NCBI RefSeq assembly: GCF_004337985.1
Contig: NC_043744.1
Span: 1,242,730-1,306,729 of the forward strand
Reading direction: 5' to 3'
Source: Pyricularia pennisetigena
Lineage: Eukaryota > Ascomycota > Sordariomycetes > Magnaporthales > Pyriculariaceae
DNA: 64,000 bases
Part shown: positions 1 to 11,039 of the stretch, piece by piece
Numbering within the stretch: position 1 is the stretch's first letter
Layout: every line of letters begins with the position of its first letter
Position numbers and translations under genes: made by a program
Notes under the pieces: generated by a model
Seen by the model: the letters and a program-made list of their open reading frames with translations, nothing else
Told to the model about the DNA's origin: nothing
Databases searched by the model: none

Positions 1-821
1 GGCGGCTCCGTCGTTCGGCGCCGCTTTCGGCGATGGTGGCCGGAACTGCTTGCTGGGCCCAGAGGGGTGACTGGTTGAGTTGAGGAGGGAGCCGACAGAG
101 GTTCGTAAACACAGTCTTTTCCGTAAGTTTTGCAGTTGGCACATGTGGGTTGATCGTTATTGCATTTAATCTTGACGTGGCAAGGATTAGCATTTGTTTA
201 GTCAAGCCGTTTTCAATTGCAGATTGATTTTCTTCTTTTTTTTTAAACTTTGGCTGGGGTGAGCTCGTGAGTTCGTGCCGTGACGTTAGAAAGAGAAAGA
301 CAGGCAAAGCAAAGCAGTGACAAACCTTGCGCTTCCGACAGAATGTGCAGGCCTCTATGGCACGTCTTCGGGGACGGCCAGGAGCCGTCGGTGTTGAGTC
401 CATTCAATTTGCTGTTAAAGCGGGTGCATTGCGAACACAAAGCCGTTGACGGGAAGAGATTTCGCACGGGAAAAGGAGTGGGTGGGGTTATCTGTCGATG
501 CCGCGGCAAGCAGCGATGAAGAAGGCTCTGGGTCAAGATCTAGGACCCACTCAAAGCACGTGATTATTTGTAATCCCCCTGAGCATCACCGGACATCCTG
601 GTCAGTCCGATAGAGACACGGGAAGCAAGGGGATTGGTTGCAGATGAACTGGACGGGTAAGATGCGTCCCGACCGTGGCTTCAACTCTTTTTTTTTTTTT
701 TTTTTTTTTTTTTTGTCATGTCCTGACGATATATCCAACCGTAAAGCGGCTATTAGTTACCCTGTCGCCTTGTCATATTTCTGCTTTTTGATTCCTGACA
801 CTCGCCTTATCAATTGCTGCC
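1..821. other. Left-edge non-genic stretch, possible partial gene at the extreme left
   Basis: No convincing complete gene is visible. On the minus strand the first ~90 bases can be read as a short basic peptide containing HHRRKRRR, which could be the edge of a gene running off the left end, but no start or domain supports this. A 27-T homopolymer (688-714) lies ~107 bp before the next gene's start codon and is probably part of its promoter or 5' UTR. Confidence 0.4.
688..714. repeat. Poly-T tract, 27 nt
   Basis: Uninterrupted run of 27 T residues upstream of the mitochondrial carrier gene. It is one of about a dozen A/T homopolymers of 20-45 nt in the window. Confidence 0.9.
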
Positions 822-1978
822 ATGTCTTCATCACCCGTCGCCCCGATAGCATCTCCACCCGCTCCCGCCCCATCTGGGACGACATTACCGCGTTCTGCGA
901 TTGCAAACGGCAAAACCTCGCAGTCGCAAAAGAAAAAGATCTCACCTGTAGTTTCTCTCACGTCAGGAGGAGTTGCTGGTGCCGTAGAAGCTGCCACAAC
1001 AGTAAGCCGCCTCCAGTGCACTGGGACGTCGTAGGATTCCGTGCTGACGAATTGGCACAGTACCCATTCGAGTTTGCAAAGACAAGGGCCCAACTGCAGC
1101 CCAGTGGCTCCAGGAATCCATTCGCAGTCCTTTCTCAGGTCGCTCGCCAAGATGGTTTCCGCTCCATCTACACTGGTTGCTCAACCTTGATCCTGGTAAG
1201 TCGGTCGCCACGCATGTATGTACACTCCTGTTAGACGCTGACGTTTTCACAGGGCACGACGGCCAAAGCCGGTGTTCGATTCATGTCGTTCGACTCTATC
1301 AAAAATGTCCTCAAAGATGAGCAGGGAAACTTATCGCCGGCTAGAGGTATACTTGCAGGCATGGTCGCGGGCGCTGTGGAGAGCGTTGTGGCTGTGACAC
1401 CTACGGAGAGGATCAAAACAGCACTGTAAGTGATCCCACGCCATCATGACTCTCGTAATTATCATCAGGCCTATGCCTTTCGCCAACACGCTTACTTGCC
1501 ATGCTCGGCACTCAGCATCGACGACGCCAAGTCCGGCAAGATGCAGTACAAGGGCGGCTTCCACGCCCTGACGGTAATGATCAGGCAGCAGGGAGTCGTC
1601 GAGGTGTACCGCGGTCTCTTGTCGACCACCATGAAGCAGTCGGCCACGTCCGCCGTGCGCATGGGCTCCTACAACATCATCAAGGAACAGATCAAGAAGA
1701 GAGACCTGCCGCAGAACAGCGCCGTCACCTTCGGCTCGGGGGCCATTGCTGGTACCATCACGGTCTATGCGACACAGCCCTTCGACACCGTCAAGACCAG
1801 GTCCCAGTCCGCGCGCGGCGCCGGGACTCTGGAAGCATTCAAAAGCGTCATCTCCTCCAGTGGCGTCAGGGGTCTGTGGAGCGGCAGCACAATGAGGTTG
1901 GGTCGGTTGGTACTGAGTGGTGGGATAGTCTTCACCGTGTATGAAAAGGTGTCGGGCATCCTTACTGGAGGGGAATGA
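822..1978 (+). CDS. Mitochondrial tricarboxylate/citrate carrier (SLC25 family)
   Basis: Inner-membrane carrier expected to exchange citrate or another tricarboxylate between matrix and cytosol. Four exons are read: 822-1001, 1061-1195, 1253-1425 and 1516-1978, giving 316 aa, a normal length for the family. Three carrier repeats are visible, each with the PX[DE]XX[KR] signature: YPFEFAKTR at the exon 1/2 junction, TPTERIKT at the end of exon 3 and QPFDTVKTR in exon 4. Introns are 59, 57 and 90 bp with GTAAG donors, and splicing restores the frame at every junction. The first repeat (GGVAGAVEAATTYPFEF) and GTTAKAGVRFMSFD are typical of the citrate transport protein subfamily. The N-terminus is Pro/Ser/Ala-rich and slightly longer than in yeast CTP1. 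Substrate assignment is by family resemblance; membership in SLC25 is near certain. Confidence 0.9.
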
Positions 1979-3014
1979 GTTGACGCATCGCGTGCTCTAC
2001 TCCAACAAAGGCAGGGATGAGGGCATCGGTGAAATCTGGGATGGGGTCAAGGGGGCCGTCAAGGTTCCCTTTACCTGGGTCTTTGCCCCATGCACCTCAT
2101 CTTGGTCACAGCTCAAAGCTTCGGGGATTTTTTTTTCTCGTATGTAAGTCTGGGCCGTAGAAAATAGACCATGAGAAAGAACTCGTCGATGAGCACTGTC
2201 CATTAATAACTTTCGCCACAAGAGATCGTCAAGACCTTCAACTTGAGTGAGATCATAGCCTACTTCATCCCGGCGCGGCCTTCTGCCCATGCCTATGTCT
2301 TTGCCTGCATGTGCGACCTGTCTTCCGACCGCCGCCAAGCTGAGCTTTTTGGGTATTATACCGACTATTGAGACCAAAATTAGTTTTCTCTTTCGGCAGG
2401 GCTTTCAATGCTGCTGTTGCCATTCTTGGTTTTTGCAACAAAAAGTGTATCAATAATTGCGTTTAACATGACGATCTATGATCTGACTCACTACCAGCAT
2501 AATCCCTCCCTATCGCCTACGATGTGTTATTGCTTGCATGCTTGCAAATTAAAACACGAAATTCAAATAACAGCAGAAAATTCTCCAAGGTAGTTTGGCG
2601 TCCCTTCAGAAAACTGTAGGACCAGCCCCAGCTCAATCACTAAAAGAAAGACCTGTTTGCTCTGAAAAACATCCTTATACCGTGATCACATATGACTTCT
2701 ATGTACAAGAATTCCCGCTCCTGTCCAGACCTTTGCAAATCCTCCAACCCCGGAATGACTTGGGCTTTGCCCTCCCAGCCGGTTCTCACACACACACACA
2801 CACACACACAAAAAAAAAACGAAACTAGCGTTGATCAACCCTGCCAAGTGGAAAACTTTCCAGTAGCAATCCATTCCTCAGACCCGCCGTTCCCTGGTCA
2901 ACGCATCATGGACCTGCCCATCGAAAGCGAAAAAAAAAGGAAATTTCACGCCTCATCCTTGAAGGAAAAAAAAAACCCCCAGGAGTCCAACGCTCTCAAG
3001 CAAGGAGAACGAAC
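1979..3014. other. Convergent intergenic region with CA microsatellite
   Basis: The region lies between the 3' ends of the carrier (plus) and AA9 (minus) genes. It contains a (CA)n microsatellite at about 2786-2810 followed directly by a short poly-A run, and several shorter A runs. No gene is supported. Confidence 0.7.
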
Positions 3015-3935
3015 TTAGATGATCTTGTTGAACTGGTCATCGTTGGGCCACAGCTTGTCGGACCAGGGCCGGGGGGCCTTCGTCAGGGTTTTCTTGTCCG
3101 CCCAGCTGTCCAGCTGAATGGCGGGAGACTGCATGGTGAGCCCGCCGGGGATCTCGTAAGTGGGGCCGGGAGGGGTGCCGTTGTAGTCGGACTCGACGTC
3201 GAGGTGGGCGCACTGCATGTAGAACTCCTTGGCCTTGTAGGGATTGTGAACGGCCATGTGCTCGATGCGCATCAGGTACTGGCCCTTGGGGATCTCGAGG
3301 GGCAGCTTGAAGGTGAACTGATTCTGGTTCCAAGACAGCCAGCCCTGGTCGGTTCCGTTCCAGGGAGTTGTGGTGGTCAACCTTTTTTTGGGTTGGAGAG
3401 TGTCAGTGCTGCATTTCTCGTCATATCCACGGACTACAAGGGTTATAAAATAATGTGGAGATATTCTTACTGGTAGACGGTAAACCACTTATCATCGCCC
3501 ATGTACTCTGCGACGTTGCCTGTTGGGGCTTTGCTCATCATGATCTGAAACAAAAGAATCCAACTATTAGGATACGAATCGACCAAAGAGAAACACTTCA
3601 AGACCCGAGACCAGACTACATACCGTGATAGGACCTGGGTGGCCGAGCTTCAGACCGATGTTGGTGGCGAAGCCGATAACGTCCTCGCCGGCCTTGACCT
3701 TGGCCGCCTTTGGCTTGCTGGCGTGCTTTTCGGAGCCCTTGTTGCATCGGAGGTCGTTGGACTTGAGGATTTCACCATTGTTCCAGGACGGCTGGAACCC
3801 GTTGTCGTGCTCGCGCACATACTCATAGTCTTTGGTTTTCTGGCCCTTGTAAATCATGTGGGGGAACAAGTAGTGGGCGCTCGTAAGACTAGGCAGCACC
3901 GACGAAGCGGCGATGATCAAGCTGAAGTACTTCAT
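3015..3935 (-). CDS. AA9 lytic polysaccharide monooxygenase (formerly GH61), secreted
   Basis: Copper-dependent oxidative cleavage of cellulose or other beta-1,4-glucans outside the cell. Minus-strand exons are 3935-3624, 3544-3471 and 3381-3015, giving 250 aa with no CBM1. Signal peptide is residues 1-20 (ends in LTSA), so the mature protein starts with His21, the first ligand of the copper histidine brace. The second ligand is His99 in KLGHPGP. The conserved RIEHMAVH strand precedes EFYMQCAHLDV, carrying the axial Tyr183. Oddity: the position two residues before this Tyr, almost always Gln in AA9, is Glu181. The Cys in NDLRCN and that in MQCAH are placed as in the family disulphide. A TATA-like TTTTATAAAA lies about 225 bp upstream. 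The family is clear; substrate and regioselectivity cannot be read. Confidence 0.92.
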
Positions 3936-4509
3936 CTTTAGGGTGGGGAGGGGTTTTTTTTTGTCGGTTGTTTTTGGTTGATCCGGTCGACTTGTTAAGG
4001 AGAGACTGTCGAAAAGAAAAGAAAAGAAAAAAACAGAAATCAATGTACAGAGAATGTATCCTCGTAGGGAGTTTGGGTAGTAAGAACGATGGTGGGAAGC
4101 CCTGAAGCTGAGGCAGAAGATACCAAGTCCATTCCACAAAGACAAGCCAAACGAAGGCTTTTATAAAAAATCACGACCTATTGTAAAGTTGATTTCATGA
4201 CCCAAAACAGGGGATGTCGTTAATTCACGAGATCAGATGTTTGAAACGAGCAGGGGATGCAGCATAGATGTCGATGGACTGTTACAATCTCCGAATATTT
4301 TTAACTATTTGTCAGATGGCAACCCATCCGTCTTTGGAGCAAACGGTGGGGCCCGACCTGCCAAACTCACGCCAAAACAGAACAAATCGAAACAAGGCGC
4401 GCGTGAAGTTGACAGCCCAGCTGATCCACTCGCTTATCCCCTGAACGCTGAAAATATCCCGCCAAGACTATGCCTGACGTTGAAACGGCGCACGAAGAAA
4501 AAGGAAAAT

Positions 4510-4548
<39 letters not shown>

Positions 4549-7500
4549 CGAGTCATCAAGAGCTATCCAGCCAGCCATAATCGGCCCCCCGTCCGTTTTT
4601 AACTCTGCAGATCCCGTTTACTCACGTCCCGTGCCTGACTGGGACGACACCGCATTGGGATGAAGTTCGGAGAAGACGTGTAAAACTGGAAACTGGGGCT
4701 CGAAATCTAGCTTTCTATTTCTAATATAGACGCCGTCGGAGGCGCACGCTCAGTGCCCCGGCGTGCGGTGCCCGCGCCCGCCTCCAAGAAACATTAATTC
4801 CTGGGGGAAATGTTGTCACCATGTCACCATGTCGCAAAACAAGATTAGCGACATGGCAGCATCAATGCAAGCGTTTCTGTAGATTACGCTTAAATTTCCC
4901 CAAAGGGCCGCATCTCCTACAGTAAAGTACCAGATCACCCATCACCAAATCCCTACCCTCCCCTTTTGTGGTGGTTACAGATCTCCCGGTCGGCTTGCCT
5001 GATAGGGCAGTAAGACCAGTGCAATTTGATGCGATATAATAGGAGGCCTTCAAAATAAACCCGACCAAGTCAGAATTAGACGAAGCGCTTGATAGATAAT
5101 CCTGTCACTTCCACAGGAATTCCGAGTTTTCTTCGCAAAAGTCTAGAAGTCGAACGTTGTCCGAAAGCTTCCCGCCCCCGTTTCATCCAGGTCTGTTTGA
5201 TCCGAGGCGACCTTCATCAGCTGCTGGGCCACTGCTTCGATTCCCGCCGTTTGCCGGCTGATCTCGTGCACGGAGGCAGCTCATCTCCTGTAGCTCCTAT
5301 TCCGAATAGTCAATGGGCGGCCTAGCTTTTGGACCCTCACGCGGTTTGTGTATTCTACCCAAAATGCGGGGCGCCATTTTTTAATCTTCTTGTTTTTTTT
5401 TTTTTTTTTCTTTTTTCCCTCAGAATTTGATATATTTAGGGTAATTGGTGTGTTTGCGACCCTGTTTTTGCTTGGCGCGAAAGAACGGCAAAGATCCCTA
5501 CCTAGATTTCAAGCAGCTCATACAGGGAGCTGTCAGACAGAGATTCCATACGCAGCCAATGCTTGACTCACTATTTATACCTTGGGCCGCAATTGTTTTG
5601 AAAATTTTTAGCCCTCAAACTTGCCCAGCAATTACGTCCCCAGCCCATAGAAAAGCTTTTTTATCGCCTGCAGCATGTATCGCCAAGACCCAAATCGTCA
5701 AAATAGGTGCGACGGATCAAAAAAAAAGCAGCACTTGTTTTGTGGCAGTCGGCCCAAGACCACGATCACCCATTCAAGAGATCATATCAACGATGGTTCG
5801 AATCTATCGAGAGGCACCAGGGGGCTCTCTAAAAGTTGAATCGGTTTCTGTTCGGAGAGTACACCTGCCGGGTGAGCAGGCGTATTGACATGTGTCTGAA
5901 GCCAACGGGTTGCCAGAACTTAGGAGCAAAAGCTTCATCATCATCTGGAATGGACTGCCAGCAACGACCGACACATCGAACAGTTGTAAATTCCACGGCC
6001 CAAAAGACGATAAATTGCCTAACAACCCCATCTGTCTCTCTTGTTCGGGTCTGCCCCGTGTTTAAACAGCAAACTCAACAACATCCGCATCCCCTCGTCT
6101 GCAGGCATAGATTGGATGGGTGCAACCGTCGTCATCTCGCTTGTTAAAGAACAAAACTCCGTATCTCGCGCTGCTCTCCGGAAAGTGGCAAGGTGCATCA
6201 GTGTACAGTCTCTGTGTCCCTCAACTCAGGCAATGATGTTGATCTCACTCATACTGGCCAAAAGATTAGGAAGCGCCCGGCCTCGAGCCAATATTGCCCT
6301 CTTTTTTCCCCTGCAGGCCACAACTGCGATTGCAGTCTGGTCGGCGCAGAACGACGCGGGCTTCTGCTTTGGCAGGCGTGGCAAGATTTTAATGATAATA
6401 ACCACAGTCTTTGCATCTACGCGGATGATTGCGCTTTAGATAACCATCCCTGATGGGATTCTTGTCGAAACTTATTCTAGCATCTGCCTCTAAGAGCAGG
6501 ACAAAAGCAGTAATACTGTTAGTCGCCGCTGCGTACAAAAAAGGGGGCGAAGCCGTCGCGATCATTTGCATTAATGCCATGACCTATCGAGGGCAGGTTG
6601 GTGGTATATGCGGTTCTAGTTTTGTGGTTTGTACAGCAATGAAGTGAAGAATCTACTTGAGGAGGCCCGAGGGTTTGGGGTGCTGAGCACCGATTTGATT
6701 TTATGACCTCGTGAAGCCTAGCTGCACCAGTCGACTATTTGAAAACAGTTTCTGAAACCAAGGTGATGCCACCATATCCTGATTGTTGTGTTAGTTTACG
6801 ACTTGGGGATCATCAGCATCCTGTCTTAGCGTTTGGAGTTTGGAACTGCAAAGGTTGAGGTGCACATCTAGATTGTGACTCGTGAGAATGCTAGCAGCTT
6901 AACAAGGAAAGTGTCTTTGGTGGCCGAACCCATTTCACTTTCCTGTGTTTGACAGTAGGATCTTGGCCGAGCCTTGACTTGGGGGAGATCCGTTTGATCG
7001 ATATCCCAGACGTTGATCAGCAAAGCTCCAAACAGAGTCATACGGCCAGCGCCATACCATGGACCGGAATAGCGTGCAAACCTGAGCGCGTTAGACAACC
7101 CCATAATGAGCGAGGTTAGCATTGTTGAGTGCCCTGAGCGCCTGGAAATGGGCGCCACATAAATGATATCGCCAAGCTTGCTTATATTCCAGGCTCGGAC
7201 ATCGGCATGCTTATAAGAGCTTGATATCACATTTGGTTTGATCTGAGTTAAAAAGCGAAGCTTCTGAAAGTTTGAATCATCAGTAGTCGGGGAAGTTCTT
7301 GGGAAAAGATATTTAGTGCATTTGAAATACCATACTTTCACGTAAGGCATCCCAAAACTCGCGAACGGGGGCCCATGGGCCGACATTTACCAAATATCAC
7401 TGCTTTTACGAGCCGGGTTATCATTACACTTATGGAATGGGCGTTGGTAAAAAAGAAGATGGTGATATTTTCATGGTATAGACAATAGATGTCGCTGAGA

Positions 7501-7951
7501 GATGCTTCGGGAAAAAAAGTAAATTAGGAAGCACAAAAGCACAGTATTTGAGGGAAAGGCAGGGTATTTCCAAGTATGCTGCCTTGCGACTGGTTTGATG
7601 CCAAGCGAACAAACAAACCACAGCCTGGATGCTGCAAACCCTCCAGGCTAACAGATAACAGCGGCAATCAATTGGACAGAACAGTAGATGCCCCAAGTCC
7701 CCCGCTGGGATACATCCTGTGAGCCAGAGCTGCGGCTGAAAGTGGAGGGTATCTCAGCTCAATGCGCCAAGATGGGTGGCGGACTATCCTTGGTCATTGG
7801 TGCAGAAAGGAACATGGCCCTGGCAATAAACAAAAAAAAAAATAAAATAAAATAAAAAGGACACAAACACGACAAACACGGCAAACCAAGGCGTGCAAGC
7901 GGAGCACCCCAAATTCATACTCGCTAAACTAGCATCAGAAAACAAAGATCC
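3936..7951. other. 4-kb intergenic region without supported genes
   Basis: The first ~300 bases are the AA9 promoter and 5' UTR. A (GA)n microsatellite lies at about 4518-4545. On the minus strand around 5284-5144 an open stretch encodes a plausible amphipathic helix (contains GIEAVAQQLMKVAS), ending at a stop, possibly a decayed gene. An open frame at 6868-7386 (minus, 172 codons) matches nothing I recognise. No RNA gene was recognised. Confidence 0.5.
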
Positions 7952-8638
7952 ATGAAACTCATCGATCGTCTCCTCCGATGGAGGAAAGCAAGCGACGAGG
8001 AGCGCTTCCCGACCACACCAGAACAAGCCCTCTCGGTCCTGGCCCTGGGCCATACGGATGCCGACACTGCCCATATTCTCGACCCCTCGGTGAACTTTGA
8101 TCCACAATGGGCCCTCCAGAGAGAAGACATCCCCGACCGGCGCTCATTCACCTACACGGGACCGGATGCTCCCCCGCTCAGGATCCTAGATCTGGGCGCC
8201 TCGCAGGCCAGCCAAAGGCAGCTCTCGGCCGCCACCGCCATGATATTCGCCGCCAACCTTGAGCCCTATGACCAGCCCGGCCCGCCGCCGGCGCTCAACC
8301 ACATCCAGAGCGTCTTGGCACGCCTTGCTGCAGTCAGAAGCTCGGCGCCTGATCTGTCATTGATCCTCATCCTGCGCAACACCGGCCCTTTCCGGCGCAA
8401 GCTGGACCAGGTGCCCATGGAGAGCTGCTTTCCCGGAGAGAATTGCTCCTTTCGGGCAGATGAGCTCGAGGGAGTGCCAGGGGTGAAACTGCTCATGCGC
8501 AAGCTCAGAGAGACGAGCCCGCGGTCAGAGCCTGGAGAGGATGAAAACTTTTACATGAATTTTATAGCTAGGAATGCGAGTGTTAGAGACATGAGCTTCA
8601 TCATCTTGGTGATAAGCGATGTGGCGCGCAATCGCTGA
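7952..8638 (+). CDS. Degenerate heterotrimeric G-protein alpha subunit-like protein
   Basis: Single-exon gene, 228 aa. It aligns by eye with the C-terminal two thirds of G-alpha: RILDLGASQ (78-85) sits where RMFDVGGQR (switch II, G3) belongs. AMIFAANLEPYDQ (96-108) matches the strand ending in YDQ, LSLILILRNTGPFRRKL (135-151) matches ILFLNKxDLFxEKL (G4), and NFYMNFIARNASVRDMSF (199-216) matches YxHFTCATDTxNIxF (G5). The P-loop (G1) is absent; no GxxxxGKS coding sequence lies upstream. The catalytic Gln is replaced by Ser, NKxD by RNTG and TCAT by IARN, and the switch I Arg and TTG are lost. The C-terminus stops early, before the receptor-contacting tail. GTP binding and hydrolysis are therefore unlikely. 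The frame is intact with no stops, so it may be a pseudo-GTPase binding effectors or G-beta-gamma, or a recently stranded gene remnant. Function unknown. Confidence 0.7.
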   Translation: MKLIDRLLRWRKASDEERFPTTPEQALSVLALGHTDADTAHILDPSVNFDPQWALQREDIPDRRSFTYTGPDAPPLRILDLGASQASQRQLSAATAMIFAANLEPYDQPGPPPALNHIQSVLARLAAVRSSAPDLSLILILRNTGPFRRKLDQVPMESCFPGENCSFRADELEGVPGVKLLMRKLRETSPRSEPGEDENFYMNFIARNASVRDMSFIILVISDVARNR

Positions 8639-9515
8639 AATCGCCAGTCAAACAACGCATATTCCGCCAAGTTGAAAGTCACTCTTGAAAGTAGCCGGCA
8701 GTATCCAGACTCTGCCATAGCCTATAGTTGCGTTATGGCTGTATATATTATTCTTCTTTGGATTGCGCCATGCACAGATAACAGGCGCGCCTCAGGAGCT
8801 GCTGCCTTCTCCTAACACATACTGATACTGCCAACTATGCTGGCACTTCAAGTCCATGGTGTGTTATATCAATCAATCTCCTCTGTGTGCCATCCTTGCC
8901 CTTGACGTTTCTGTTGTCCCGGGACTTTTATCCGGCATTACTGTTGCTGTTCAAGATTTTGGTCCTAAGCTCCCACAATCAGAGAAATTTGCAAAAAAAA
9001 AAAAAAAAAAAAAAAAAAAGAATAGTCAAATGTTCGGTTGTATACCTTGCGGCCCTTGCCTCCCAAGCCCAAATGTCGCAAAAAATCATTTAAGCCCGAA
9101 AGTAAACGGCTGCTGCGGGTGTCCTAGTAATTCTAGCGACGATGTTGTTTGTTTTCTTACCGTCAACTACCCTGGAGCTATGGGATAGGTTGACTAGTAT
9201 TTTGAGTGAAAAAGGGAATGCCAAAGTGACTCGAAAGTCAAAGACAGTTGAAAATAGGCGCAATAAGAAAAGATTCATCAATACGCGTCTATAGTGGGTT
9301 TGAACAAAAAAGTCGTGTGGGCCAGTATTCACTCCTCATTCTGCTGGTAAAGCACCACAACCATCGAAACAACGTGGTCAGCGTGCAACGCCGCCACCTT
9401 TGGATAAATTCTGTCCCAAACTCAGATCTCTGGCAATAACATCCCTTTGCACAACCTCGGTGCCCGTATTTTTCTCGTCAAAAACACCAAAAACAAAAAC
9501 CCAGAAAATGATAAC
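8639..9515. other. Convergent intergenic region
   Basis: Lies between the G-alpha-like gene and the 3' end of the prenyl synthase gene. It holds a 27-A homopolymer (8993-9019) and no supportable gene. Confidence 0.7.
8993..9019. repeat. Poly-A tract, 27 nt
   Basis: Uninterrupted run of 27 A residues in the 3' intergenic space between the two convergent genes. Confidence 0.9.
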
Positions 9516-11039
9516 TCAGGCCCGCAGAGCATCAAACAGTTCCCTCAACACTGGGTTCTTGACCCCCGTAGCCGTTTCTATGCTCTCGAGCTCGGCAAAA
9601 AGAGACTTTTCCATCTCGCCGAGCATCTCGGCCGCGTATTCGAGCGACCCGGACTCTTTGATGATGGAAAACATCAGCTCCTTGTGGCGCTCCCCGGCGC
9701 AGCCCGCCCTCCGCGTCTGCAGGAGCAGGTTTCTGAGCAGATTCCGTGCCGAGGGTTGGGCGCTGTTCATGGCGTGCAGTATCATGAAGCTGCATTTGCC
9801 CTCGTCCAGGTCGGTGCAGAAGCCTCGGGAATCGGTGTACTATACAGGGTCGGGTTGGAATTTTGTACATGTCAGCACGACTTGTGCTGCACAAATATGG
9901 CAAACGGTCCCGCGGGAGGAGTCCGTGGTTTCTTACCTGAGTCGACGTTAGGTTCACATAGTCGTCCCGGATCTGGAAATATCGCCCGAGCAGCAACATG
10001 AGTCTGTGTAACGGCGCCTTGGGAGCCGACGCGGGCAAAAAGGTGCTCATCAGCCTGACGACCATCAGGAACAAGGCTCCCGTTTCTGACATGTTTGTTA
10101 GTAAAGTGGCATAAAACAAAACTGGCCGATTCGGGAGCCTCCAGAACATTCTTACTTCCGTCAATCATTTGCAGGTATTCTTCCAGAGATGGGATTACAA
10201 CTTCCGATGTCCAGACCAGATCGAGACCCTGCCCGACCAACAATTCCTTCATTCCCTCTAAATATAGCGTTAGCACGGGCAAATATATGAAAGCCAGGAC
10301 TGGTACCTTACCTGTCACCACCTCCACCAGCTGCGGATTTCTGCTATTTGCAGCTCTCTGTATCGTATCGACAGTCTGGTAAACAGCCGAGTTGATCGTC
10401 TGCGGTGTGCCAAAAACGGTGTGCGTAGCTGGACTCGAGCGACGAAGCGTAGAACAATCTTGGATATCGTCCAGCCTGGAACAAAGTAAAGCCTGGCCGT
10501 CAGAATGCTGATAAACAAGACCCGCAAGCGTTCAAGAGGTGTCGGCTTTACTCACATCAACGACGTGTTATGTATGTCCGCTACCAGGGACATGACAAGT
10601 TCGAGCTCTGGGCGAGCGATCGGGACCCATGGGTGCAGGGCGCAGATGAGCTTTTCGCGAACATATTTGGATTTGAGGGAGCAGATATACTCGAAAGGCG
10701 CCGTAACAGGCTACGAGTGGTGAGCATCATAGTCAAAGGACGTCAAGAGCAATCTTTCGAGAGCTGCTCGCTGCAGTGGACTTACCTCCAACGTCGGGCT
10801 GGGAAGATTGACATTCAGCAATGCTTGAATGGTATCGTCTTTCCTCCTTGCGCCATTTACGTAGTCGGTCTTGTTGATGTGTCCGCCAGGATGCCACACG
10901 GAAGGAGCGGCATCTGTTCCCAACGATTGGTAACAATCTGTCGCCTCTGGTAGCTGTTTCAGGGCTTCCGTAGCGAGGGCCTAAAAGTTAGGGCTTAGCG
11001 TATGCAATTCTGCACCAGCTTTGGTTCCGGACTTACCAT
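9516..11039 (-). CDS. Geranylgeranyl-diphosphate synthase-type polyprenyl synthase
   Basis: Condenses isopentenyl diphosphate with allylic diphosphates, probably to GGPP. Seven minus-strand exons are read: 11039-11037 (ATG only), 10980-10786, 10710-10556, 10475-10312, 10257-10156, 10085-9937 and 9839-9516, giving 363 aa. The first Asp-rich motif DDIQD is at 120-124, followed by [13 protein letters not shown]; the second is RDDYVNL at about 246-252, with the usual GQGLDLVW and KTGALF between. The exon after the start codon has an in-frame TAG directly before its first codon and contains no Met, so the ATG-only exon is needed. A TATA-like GTATATAAAG lies about 170 bp upstream. The [15 protein letters not shown] style resembles prenyltransferases of secondary metabolism and of chimeric terpene synthases, but no cyclase domain or neighbour is present. 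Chain length is inferred, not shown. Confidence 0.88.

Noticed and set aside
6868..7386. Minus-strand frame of 172 codons
   Set aside because: No recognised motif, no codon bias, and no neighbouring exons to extend it.
7700..7951. Missing P-loop exon for the G-alpha-like gene
   Set aside because: All upstream plus-strand frames were read; none encodes a GxxxxGKS motif or a plausible exon with a donor site.
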